Shown: piece after piece, positions 1 to 10,759 of the stretch
Position numbering within the stretch: position 1 is the first letter of the stretch
How the letters are laid out: the number at the start of each line of letters is the position of its first letter
NCBI RefSeq assembly: GCF_945859705.1
Contig: NC_079135.1
Coordinates: 121,029,551-121,093,550 of the forward strand
Source: Episyrphus balteatus
Taxonomy: Eukaryota > Arthropoda > Insecta > Diptera > Syrphidae
Direction of reading: 5' to 3'
DNA length: 64,000 nucleotides
Notes under the pieces: generated by a model
The model's database searches: none
What the model saw: the letters and a program-made list of their open reading frames with translations, nothing else
What the model was told of the DNA's origin: nothing
Made by a program: the position numbers and the translations under genes

Positions 1-2976
1 AAAAAGTTAAAAACATATTAGCAAATCTTTACAATTTTCAAACTCTTAAAAGGCGTTGTGCTTTGAATTTTATGTTAATTTTACATTCTTGTATTACTTT
101 TTCAAATTTCGTTGTTTAAAAGTTTTGAAAATTTATTAACAACCCTTATTAATAACTCCTAGTTCAGAATTTCAGCAAAATATTTCAAAAAATTTTGTTT
201 ACTTTTTTACGCCAGTTTAAGATTCAAATATAGGAAACACAAAAATAATCCGTTTTCGTGATAAATATCTACAAAAAAAAAAACTCAACCCAAGCTGTCA
301 ATATTATAGTGTCTAAAAATGAAAGTTTCGTTTCTTGTTCATATTCAGCCTAGTTTGCAAGCGGCACGGAACCGTTTTTGTGTACGACTTAGAGGGTTGA
401 AAATTCCATACAAACAGTACCTACTTGTTGAAAAAAAAAAACAAATACTTTTTTCAGATATTTTATTTTTGAAACTTAACCGCGACAATATTGGAATATA
501 CTTTATAGGAGATTTTCGATTTATCACTAAAATATAAAATCAATCCATCAAGTTCTGCATATATGTATATATGCAAGTATGTATTAGGGTTGTATTTGTT
601 CAAATTCTCATCATATGATTTTCTAAAAAAAATTTCGGGGGGGGGTTAAACCCTGTAACACCCCCCCCCCCCCCCAGGAGATGCACTAATTTCAATGTTA
701 AGTTCCGCTATTTTGCCTACTTTTTTACAAATCGGAGCTTTAACAAGTCTGTCAGTTTTATGCGTGCTTGAAACACATAAAATGCATTACCTTATACCTT
801 ACCAACATTGAAAAAGGACGTTTGTGCCACTATTGTATATTCTTTTTTAAAATTTAACTTTAAATTTAATAAAATTTAATGAGCTTTAAACATAGAAGCA
901 AGTACGTGCGAGCCAATCGTGTTGATTGAATTATAATTTGTACAAAATTAATCAAAATAACAAAATTCTCAAAAAAACATCTTACTATAGTCCTCATTGA
1001 GTAGATCCTTAGCCCCAAAGTTTCTATGGTTGTCTTTCAGTCTATAAGATGATTGAAGTATGACTTTGTAGGATAAAGTTTGGAAGGTATTCATAAAAAT
1101 AATACATTCTTGTCTTCTAAGATACTGCAGAAATTCATCTATAAAATTTAAATGCCATTATTGAACACAAGCAGGACACAAGAATTTACCAAGAATTTTT
1201 CGTTGGCAAAAGATTCTTCAAGCGTGAATATTTCAGACTTGTACTTATACGTGACCTACCTCTATATATAAATTTATTTATATTATGTCTGCTGTCATAC
1301 ATTCAAGAAACATTGAATTTCTTGTAACATTTTGATTTTCGCTTCCCAAGGAATTAACTATGCCAATATCTCATCAATATAAACATTATATCGATGAGTG
1401 TGTGTGTGGTTTTTGTAGGTGGGTCCACTATGTCTACATCTCTATATAAACTCGTAAGAAAGGATGTATGATTTTCGTTGTGGCTTTCTATGTAGATCTT
1501 ATACAAGTATCTTTGGAAACAGTTTAACTACAAATTTATCACTTTATCACCTGTTTAATTTACGCATTTTGTTACTGCCCTTCCACCCACATTAACGCCC
1601 CTTGATATATTTATATGCAAACAAGTCGCTGGTAAATGTAGGTACAGCTACAGAGTTAAGATGAAGGTGGTGCAACAAAATAATTTAACCCTCTTAAGAT
1701 TCCACTCTAAATACAAGTACGTATGGGAACTTGCCACCATCATCTCTGCAAATGTTTAACTTTGCATTAAACCAACTTACATTACAAAATACCAACACAC
1801 ACACACACACACACACATACAACATATAGATAAATAAGTAAACCCTCTATGAGGAGCAATGAGGGTAAACAGACACTTGTGTAAGTTGTTGCAATTAAGA
1901 TGCCACTTTCACGACCCCAATAATTTTCGAATACCGTGTGTTGAACATGTAAAGCTTTTGCAAATATCTCTAATTTTGAACAATTGATGTTAGATTTGTG
2001 ATGGAGGTAGATGATTTCTAGAGGAAGGAGTTCTGTCGTCGGGTCTTTCAAGTCCAGTACAACAATTTGTGTATAGTTGTTAGTTATGCAAATCTTGGAG
2101 AGATGACCTAATAAGATAAACGAGTCTTACTCGAAACTAAATGCATTCGAATTGTAAGGAGCAATTGAAAATCGAATTGATTCAATCAATTTCAATAAAA
2201 TTACATTCTATTGATTTTTTGGAAAGGAAAAGGAAGGAAGGAAGAGAGATAGGATAAATCTCATACAGTTTACAGTTTATTCATATTTCAACAAAAGCAA
2301 ATGATTTTAAAGTTTAATTTTAATTGGTTTATTATTTCCTTGGTGCTGAGATAGAGAGAGAGAGTGTTTTTGTATTCGTTTGGGGATAACTTTGAAGATA
2401 ATATTGTTTTAAGATTTGTTTTTAAAGGGTTTTGAAATATTAATGAATGAACATCTACTTAAGAATGTTGTCTGTTAAAGTGCTATTTTGAGGAATTCTC
2501 ACCCTTTTCCATTAAAATATTTTAAAGCGACATTTTAAAAATGAAATTTAAATTGCAGCTAAGGATTAGGCTTTTTTTTGAGTGATTACATCAAACAAAC
2601 CCATGCAATCGTCTGTCATAATTACATTTTTGCAATCTGGAGACTATTTCTCTTCGAGCTACATTTACTACATCAACTATAAAAACGACTTTTAACTTTA
2701 ATTCACCGTTCCATCGAAGCTCACGGATAAATTTTAGTATTTTTGAATTATTCCAACCACAAACAATATTTTCCAATATTAAATGGAGCTTTAATATTTT
2801 CTAAATGTAGCTGATGTATAGTGCAGTTAAATTAGTAAAATATATCTACAAAAATTGCTAAGGAGAATTTTATTATTTTATTTTAAAGAGTACCTCTTGG
2901 GGATTCTAAAACCACTAAAATTTAAAGCATATTTTTTTTAATCAAGCAATTTTTTTTATTATTATGATCATTTCTA
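1..2976. other. Gene-free AT-rich stretch
   Basis: No coding exon is recognisable on either strand; the short open frames are low-complexity and match no family I know. It holds a run of nine G (about 637-645) followed 15 bases later by about 15 C (661-675), which could pair as a hairpin, a CA microsatellite at 1795-1817, and a segment at 888-925 that resembles one at 14771-14800 (shared motif AGCAAGTACGTGCGA). The rest is unremarkable. Confidence 0.6.
1795..1817. repeat. CA dinucleotide microsatellite
   Basis: Uninterrupted alternating CA tract of about 11 units, seen directly. Simple sequence with no flanking gene. Confidence 0.95.
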
Positions 2977-4413
2977 GACCAGGGTCGATAATTTTTGAAA
3001 CCAAAAAAAATCATAGTAGAATGAAACCCATTGGAAAAGGAGGTGAATATGATGAAAATTAAAGGAAAAATAAATTACGGGCGAGCCGAGTTCGGGAAGT
3101 GGGATGAGTTTTTAATGGTAAAAAATGGTATATCTCGATTTCCGACAAAACTACAAATCCTATAGAAAAAAGTTGTATGGCAAAGTTGTAGGTAATAAAA
3201 AGATCTACAACTTTTGTATCAACAATTTTTTCACATAACCTCAAAATTTATGTGAAAAATTCAAAAAACCAAGTTTTTGGTTTTTTATTTTTATCTTTTT
3301 CAAAAACAAAAATTTTTCTACGAAATTTGGTGAAAACTTACCTTATTATGTCCCAAATACACTGTAATTTATTTGATTTAAGATATTAATTTGTTTACCT
3401 TATTTTGACTTAATACCAAAAAAAACACCCTAATTTTCAATCGAAAATTCACGTGTCAAAATATCAGCTTCTTTCAAAAAGTCGGTGGGCATTTCGTTCG
3501 TTAAAATGTCTATTTTTTGATGGTGTAAAAAAAAATTTGCATTAATATACTATAGAACATGTTCTCGTAAAATTCAAAAAATGAAAAAAGCTTGAATTCG
3601 AAAATTTTTTTTTATCATTGTTTACGATTTTGGCCTATTTATTCAAATTTACACTTTAATTACTCAAAAAACGTAAGATTTCATGTAACATTGATAAATC
3701 TTACGGTTTTTGAGTAATTAAAGTGTAAATTTAAATAAATAGGCCAAAATTGTAAACAATGATAGCAAAATTTTTTCGATTTCAAGCTTTTTTCATTTTT
3801 TGAATTTTACGAGAACATGTTCTATAGTATACTAATGTAATTTTTTTTTTACACCATAAAAAAATAGACATTTTAACGAACGAAATGCCCACCGACTTTT
3901 TGAAAAAAGCTGATATTTTGACACGTGAATTTTCGATTGAAAATTAGGGTGTTTTTTTGGTATTAAGTCAAAATAAGGTAAACAAATTAATATTTTAAAT
4001 CAAATAAATTGCAGTGTATTTGGGACATAATAAGGTAAGTTTTCACCAAATTTCGTAGAAGAATTTTTGTTTTTGAAAAAGATAAAAATAAAAAACCGAA
4101 AACTTGGTTTTTTGAATTTTTCACATAAATTTTGAGGTTATGTGAAAAAATTGTTGATACAAAAGTTGTAGATCTTTTTATTACCTACAACTTTGCCATA
4201 CAACTTTTTTCTATAGGATTTGTAGTTTTGTCGGAAATCGAGATATACCATTTTTTACTATTAAAAACTCAACCCACCCACTTCCCGAACTCGGCTCGCC
4301 CGTAATTTATTTTTCCTTTAATTTTCATCATATTCACCTCCTTTTCCAATGGGTTTCATTTTACTATGATTTTTTTGTACTTTTTAATGTTTTTGAAGGC
4401 ATCGGCACTGGTC
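2977..4413. mobile_element. 1.44-kb foldback element (near-perfect palindrome)
   Basis: The left half (about 2980-3690) returns as its reverse complement in the right half (about 3700-4410): the block at 3059-3245 matches 4140-4335 inverted, and the centre lies near 3690 around two copies of TTACTCAAAAA in opposite orientation. The outer ends are GACCAG and CTGGTC, flanked by TA on both sides (2975-2976 and 4414-4415), which fits a TA target-site duplication as made by the Tc1/mariner superfamily. There is no transposase frame inside, so it would be non-autonomous. The arms are highly similar to each other, so the element is either recent or homogenised. Superfamily assignment is inference from the TA alone. 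Confidence 0.85.
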
Positions 4414-4415
4414 TA

Positions 4416-7400
4416 TTCAGGTGAGAGTTCAAAGTATTTTTCACGAAAGCTGAAAAAGACAAAATTAACAAAAAAGTAAAGTAATAGTAGCCTTTGTTAC
4501 CAAAAACCTTAGTACTACATAGTTTTCGCAGTATTTTTTTTTCCTATCAGGTAAGAAAATAAAAAGTTCCGGCAACTTCCGCCATTTTGTTTTATGATTT
4601 GTTTTCTGCATGGGTTAGTGGTTAAAAAATACTATACCCATTTTCGTTTGCTACACTTAATGGCTCCGAAATCTTAGCATCCCATATGTAAAATTTTGAC
4701 ATTTATTGAATGGTTAACAAAGGTGAACTGGTGTGATTGCTTAGTCAGCTATAAATTTCAACATTGTCAACATTGACTCTGCCAACTGCCTTAAATAATG
4801 CTCACTGAACTGCGTCAACAGGCATCAGACTCTCATAAAGAATCCTCTCTCTTTTTAAAAGTGAAGGTCTGAAGCCCTTCCTCAAAAGCTAATAGGTCCC
4901 TATCATAACAAGAAAGTCCAGGGAATCGTAGGAAACCCGATTTAATCGCATGATTAACTACTTGAACCATATCATATTTATTGAAATTTTGGCATGTACA
5001 TTTTTGCCATGAGGATTCCCTTTTTGAAGATTTTGCTGTCAGAAATTTCAGTTTGGGAAATTTGTGTTTTAGGGAATTTAGTTTGGGGATAATGTATTGG
5101 GAAAAAGGTCACCAACCCGAATGTCTACCATGCATCGACCATTCACATTACGACAAATCTTGAAGAAAAGCCAGGAGAACGAATTGATACCCAAGGCCAA
5201 TAATATATTCAACGAATTTTACAGAAACGAGCATCCCTGCCAAGATCGTTCTCTGTGTCAGATAACGATGATTGTAGGGTACTCTGTTAGCATTGGTACA
5301 GGGAGTAAAAGACCCCCTAAAATTAACCAGATTTATACATGGTTTTTTGCCAAAATGTCTTCCGACTTAAATTAAGCGAAGTTCCACTTAATCTTCTTAT
5401 TATCATTTCCATTTAATTTAAGACAGAATTCATCTTGGGAAAAAAAAAAACTATGTAGAAATCCTCTTAACTTATGGTGTTGATGATAGTTGATTAGGTT
5501 CCGCTATAAATAAAGGCTAAAACAAAATCTCTGAAATTAAACGAAGAAATATTCTTGCCAACTATACTGCTTCTTTGGTATAAGAAGGGAATTGAGTAGC
5601 AATTATAGTGTTACTGTGCACTACTCTTACCATCTATGTGTTACCTAAATACATTTAAGTCCAATCTACTACAAAATATGTAGGATAAATAAATACGATG
5701 ACGCAATGCGGCCTCATGTCTCTGTCCTTAACTAAACATTCTGTCTTATCCTTTCACATTTAAAAACATGTCAATCAACCTGTTCAAAATATTCATAACT
5801 TCTCTCCGATTGAAGCCAATCAGTGTGTCAGCCAATGTCTCGCCGCATGGAAATGATGCCTTTAAACTAATCCAACGTGATATGTGTGTTATAGTTCCAT
5901 ATATAACCAAAAACACATATCGCACATCTTCTTCACTTAAATCAACCGGCGCATATCGCCATACATTTACTCAACATCATCACTAGAACAAACTGTTAAA
6001 TTGCTTTCCATTCGTCCTTCCTTCCACTCGAATCTCTTCTATCTGCAATGCCTTTCTCGTATTCATATGGTTTACCTGTATCCAGTTCCAAATGGTGTGT
6101 GTGGCAGGAGTTTCAGATCAAACCCGCCATCAATGGCTCACATATTTGTCACCCACTTGAATAGCTTAAGTGGCACTGGCACACAGTTCTTGTTGGTCCT
6201 TTCAGAAACTCTTTTCGATTCTATGATGCAAGAAGCAAAAACTCAAGCACGCGACTCTGTTATATGTATCAAATAAAAATTGAATCCGACAAGGGCAATC
6301 GAATAAATTGAAAATCTACTTCTATCCTACCTCCATATAACCTACCTGTGTGTCTGGTGTTCTTTCATTTTATACTGGCTTTTTGAAATAATAAAAAAAA
6401 AAAATCGAGTGCAATGGAGGCTTCAGAGCTCATCCTTCCACTTCTTTGTCTTTCTCTATTCAAAACGTAATCGAAGGAAAAGGAGGCCAAATCTGTTCAC
6501 ATTTATTATGATCTATCCGAAAATGGTGGTGAATTATTGAAATGGAAGAGAAGCCCTCAATTCCAATGACTTCATCGACCGTCCGTCCTCCGTCGTCGTC
6601 GTCGTCGTTGCCATTGATGTAGACGACAACAACGACATGATGATGGCGGTGTTTTCACTCGTGGTGAACAGGAAGTCCACCTTAAGAGTTATAGATTCCG
6701 GATGTTTTTCCTTTTTTGTAAATTTTGTAACTTCCTTTGGTTCAATTTAGAGAATCCTTATGTCTTAGAATCTTATCTATTACTGCAAATCGTAGTATCC
6801 TGCCCGACTTAATAAAGGATTTTCCTTATGTGTCGAAGGAATTGCATTTTGTCTTATTTGGAGGATTCATTTAAAATGACCCAGTTTCTGGGTCCATCTA
6901 GATATAAATGATGAAAATCGAAGTATGACATAACTATGAGCTCCTTTCACTTCCCGACAACGACAACACGATAGCGCTGATGATGATACTATTGTGATGA
7001 TGCCATTGTTTTTGGATCTTATCTCTTCGGATCAGGATGTGTTTGTCTAAGGATTGACAAACACACAAGGAAATACATTATGTATCTTTATTTATTTAGT
7101 GCTGAGCAAATAAATTTGGTGCAGAAAATTATACTTCGTTTTAATCCGTTAAAACATTTTGATGATACTCATACTGTTTTCCCATATCCTTGCATTTTTA
7201 TAGAAAAAAGTAAATTTTTTTTGCACCCCACTGTAGAAGAATGAAGAAAATTTCGGTCAGCAGCACAGGACACATTGACATTATGAAATTGTTATACTGA
7301 GATTTTCTTCTGCATTTGAGTCGTCCTTGGAACTGAATTTTACTTTTGAAAAGGTATTTTCATACAACCTAACCAGTCATGCACTGTATTCAGCTGTAGT

Positions 7401-8322
7401 AGAAGAAAAAGAAGAAGAAGATACTGAATAATTTTCAATAACAACATTTCTTTTTTTTTTTCTTCAAGAAATAAAGGTAACTATTTTCCTTAAGAAAATT
7501 TAATAAAGAAACAACAAGGACAAAATATTGGAGATTCTCAAGAATTTGCTTGAAATAATTTTCTTTTTTTTTTTATTAGAGTGTGATTATTTGAAAAAAT
7601 TACCAGTTGAGAAGAAAAACAGCATTTCTTTCAAAAAAGTCAATAAAATGAGAAAGAATATTCTTTATTTGTAGTAAATTTGAACCATCAATATATTCGG
7701 GACAAAAACTAAGTTCAAGAATTCTTTTCTCGAAACAATCCAGAAATCGTATTCACTTGTTTCGAAGTCTATGGGCCTTAATAATAAATATATAAATACA
7801 CGTTATTAACTCCATCAGAGAATGTTCAATCATTAGATGAAAATATTTGACACCAGAGGGCCTGGTGTTAGGTAGCCAACATAATGTGCAATCCATTTTC
7901 GCCAACATTATTTTCTTATAACCTTGGTATTTTTTTTTTTTTTTTTTAATAACAGATGAGGGTAGATATTTGTTCTACCGATCTTACACTATAGGTATGC
8001 TTTTCAAAATCTGCCATATTGTGAATATCTGTGGTGTATGGTTGACTTTAGTGCGTTGAAAACTCTCTCAGTATTTTTATCTGAAGCAGACGCAAAAATA
8101 AAGTATTTAGTAGTACCAAGCCAAAACTAAATATGTATTAGTATTATATTAAACCTAAGGGAAGCTTTTTAAAATCGGATGTGAGATTTTGAGGTAATCA
8201 TCTCGTGTAAAGTTAATAGTGTAGAAACAATTTAGCAAACGAGAAGAAGAAATTAAAAAAAAAATATTTATGGCAGGTATCGCTGTTTCTGAGTTGAAGA
8301 AGTTTTTTTTTTTTATTTTTAA
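4416..8322. other. Gene-free stretch
   Basis: No supported gene. Open frames at 5097-5375, 5768-5986 and 6001-6276 are short and lack recognisable domains or good splice context. A GTC/GTT-rich microsatellite lies near 6588-6610. GC content is somewhat higher around 5.7-6.7 kb than in the flanks, which could mark regulatory or old repeat DNA, but I cannot assign it. Confidence 0.5.
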
Positions 8323-8563
8323 CCCTCTGTCGGCACACGGGTGCGAATTTGGCAGGACAAAAATTAAAAGTGGTCACAAAAAAGTGTCTTTATAAGGGTA
8401 AAAATACATTTTTTTGAATTGTGAACACGATATTTGAATTCCTCGGAATATTCTACATCAATTTCATATATGATTCTCTATAAAATAGTGAGACCGAAAA
8501 AAGTTCTAGCGACATGAAAAAGTATAAACCAAATTTGCAAAAAAGAGGTTTGCCTACAAAGGG
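8323..8563. mobile_element. piggyBac-type MITE, copy 1
   Basis: The ends are CCCTCTGTCGGC and GCCTACAAAGGG in inverted orientation, flanked by TTAA on both sides (8319-8322 and 8564-8567), the target site characteristic of piggyBac transposons. The 241-bp interior has no coding capacity. A second copy at 30052-30323 shares the ends and interior (for example the segment around GTTCTAGCGACATGAAAAAG), confirming a dispersed family. Its right end carries one mismatch relative to copy 2 (ACAAAGGG versus ACAGAGGG). Confidence 0.85.
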
Positions 8564-8808
8564 TTAAGTGACCCCTGAGTTGCACATAAGTTAAATTTTG
8601 CATGACCAAGTAAACCATTTGAAAAGTCAGAGAAAGAGAATGTTCAATGTCTTATTACGTGCTGAAAAATCGATGATTTTAATCACCCAATAAGATTTTA
8701 CAAAAAAAAGTTACTCATACACCACAGTGACCCGGTAAGTTAAACCACAATAAATAAATAATGTTAAATAATAAATTGAAATTAAAAACAAAGGATAGTT
8801 AAGAGCTA

Positions 8809-8966
8809 AGGCTTGACCACACCGAAAAGGTATGCAGTAGCGGTATGAGTAAATGTATGAAAAAAGTTCCACGTTTGAAAGTTGACGTTTGGGTTTGGAA
8901 TTTTTATCTTATGTATATAATTACCCGTTTCGCTTCCGCATACCTTTTCGTTGTGGCCTAGGCCTT
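8809..8966. mobile_element. Short TIR element, relative of 13971-14873
   Basis: The left end AGGCTTGACCACACCG and following AAGGTATGCAGTAGCGG recur inverted at the right end (CGCATACCTTTTCG, then GTGGCCTAGGCCTT). Only about 60 bp separate the arms. The ends resemble those of the larger element at 13971-14873, so this looks like an internally deleted or related non-autonomous copy. Its target duplication is not clear. Confidence 0.7.
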
Positions 8967-9078
8967 AAACGTATTTGCTATATGAGTGGTGCCTTTTGTT
9001 TTCGATAAAAAAAAAACAACAACAAAAATAAAACATGAAATTTCTAAGTAATCTAATACCACCACCGGGCAGATCAAG

Positions 9079-9094
9079 GGGCACGGTAGTGCCC
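9079..9094. repeat. GC-rich hairpin next to tandem array
   Basis: GGGCAC and GTGCCC are separated by GGTA, a perfect 6-bp stem. It sits about 350 bp before a 147-bp tandem array. A terminal hairpin plus central tandem repeats is an organisation known for Helitron-like non-autonomous elements of insects (Helentron/DINE type), but the termini needed to confirm this are not recognised. Confidence 0.5.
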
Positions 9095-9424
9095 AGCCAA
9101 GTTCTCTAGCAACTTTGGCACTACACCCTTATTTACAGGAAACAACTTAAGCCATTTTCGACCCCCCTCTAACTTCCACACCAAAGATGCTAGAAATTTC
9201 AAACTCACTACATTTGTTGAGCTCGTCAAAACCAAACACCTCACAAAATTTCAGCCTCCTACGATGAGTAGTTTCTGAGATATAGGGCTTCAAAAATCGC
9301 AAAAACCGTAACTGACTCACTGACAGATCATCAAAATTATGGAGAACTTCCCGATATCGTAAAAACTTGAAATTTTACACGGTGATAGGACTTGTGGTGT
9401 ATACAAAGGAAAAAATCGAAAATT

Positions 9425-10080
9425 TGAGATTTTCAATTCAGGGGGCGTGGCATCCGCCCATTTCCGCTGAATTTTCATCAAATATTATAGAGCACTTCTG
9501 ATTATCGTAGAATCTTGAAATTTGGGAGAATAGTAGAGCTGGTAGTTTATACAAAGGAAAAAATTTAAAACTTGAGAATTTCAGCCAGGGGGCGTGGCAA
9601 CCGCCCATTTCGGCTGAATTTTCATAAATTATTATAGAGTACTTCTGATTGTCGTAGAATCTTGAAATTCGGTAGAATGGTGGTGCTGGTAGTTAACACA
9701 AAGGAAAAAAATTTAAAATTTGAGAATTTCAGCCAGGGGGCGTGGCAACCGCCCATTCCCGCTGAATTTTCATCAAATATTATAGAGCACTTCTGATTGT
9801 CGTAGAATCTTGAAATTTGGTAGAATGGTGGAGCTGGTAGTTTACACAAAGGAAAAAATTTAAATTTTGAGAATTTCAGCCAGGGGGCGTGGCAACCGCC
9901 CATTCCCTCTGAATTTTCATCAAATATTATAGAGCACTTCTGTATGTCGTAGAATCTTGAAATTTGGTAGAATGGTGGAGCTGGTAGTTTACACAAAGGA
10001 AAAAATTTAAAGTTTGAGAATTTCAGGCAGGGGGCGTGGCAACCACCCATTTTCACTGAATTTTCATAAAATAAAGAGAT
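9425..10080. repeat. Tandem array of ~147-bp units (about five copies)
   Basis: The landmark CAGGGGGCGTGG begins at 9439, 9586, 9734, 9881 and 10028, giving spacings of 147, 148, 147 and 147. Each unit also contains TCGTAGAATCTTGAAATT and ACAAAGGAAAAAAT. A more degenerate unit precedes it (about 9290-9425). The minus-strand open frame through 9622-10107 is a by-product of the repeat, because unit length 147 is divisible by three; it should not be called a gene. The period is close to nucleosomal length. Confidence 0.9.
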
Positions 10081-10117
10081 TTTATATTCTACAGCCATAC
10101 CTTGCAAAAAGTAGTGA

Positions 10118-10463
10118 AATCACAACAAAAACATTACTGTTAAAAAAAGAGCCAAGTTATCCTATGTTGAAATTATGCTGGCACAAAAAGTACTGAGATG
10201 TAAAAGTGTACCAAGTTCTAAAGTTTGGGTTCAAATTCGTATCAATAAAATTTTGATTGTTTACTTGGCAATTTTTGAAATAACTTTAAAAATCGATGGT
10301 TAAGAAAAATTGTCAAGAGAACAATCAAAATTTTATTGATACGAATTTGAACCCAAACTTTAGAACTTGGTACACTTTTACATCTCAGTACTTTTTGTGC
10401 TAGCATAATTTCAACATAGGATAACTTGGCTCTTTTTTTAACAGTAATGTTTTTGTTGTGATT
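10118..10463. repeat. Inverted repeat, ~145-bp arms
   Basis: The segment 10118-10261 (beginning AATCACAACAAAAACATTAC) returns inverted at 10321-10463, nearly perfectly, around a loop of about 60 bp. It directly adjoins the 147-bp tandem array on its left, so array and palindrome may be parts of one larger element. Seen directly; mechanism unknown. Confidence 0.85.
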
Positions 10464-10479
10464 CAGTTATTTCGAATAA

Positions 10480-10756
10480 GAGCCCCTGCACACTACAAAC
10501 TTTCTATTGGCCGATAGTTTAGTCGGTCTCTTAATCAGTATCAAAATGTATGAAAGTGGGCACACTACAACGATTAAGTATCGGCCGATCAAAAAGTTTG
10601 TTTGATCGAAAAAAAAGTTTGTTTTGCTACACAATTGCCTTCAAACTGAAATATTTTATACCCAGCCGACTATTTAGTCGCCTGCCTGTGCGCACACTAG
10701 GAGCCCAACCCGACTAAACTATCGGCCGATAGAAAGTCTGTAGTGTGCGGGGGCTC
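10480..10756. mobile_element. PIF/Harbinger-like MITE
   Basis: A 277-bp element with terminal inverted repeats of about 45 bp: GAGCCCCTGCACACTAC at the left and GTAGTGTGCGGGGGCTC at the right, then the GGCCGATAGTTTAGTCGG segment and its complement. Both sides carry TAA (10477-10479 and 10757-10759), the 3-bp target duplication typical of PIF/Harbinger elements. No transposase frame. Confidence 0.85.
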
Positions 10757-10759
10757 TAA

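Noticed and set aside
9425..10080. CRISPR-like array
   Set aside because: Head-to-tail repeats of 147 bp without unique spacers, in a eukaryotic genome.
9622..10107. 161-codon minus-strand open frame with internal repeats
   Set aside because: It is produced by the 147-bp tandem array, whose unit is divisible by three; no start context or domain.
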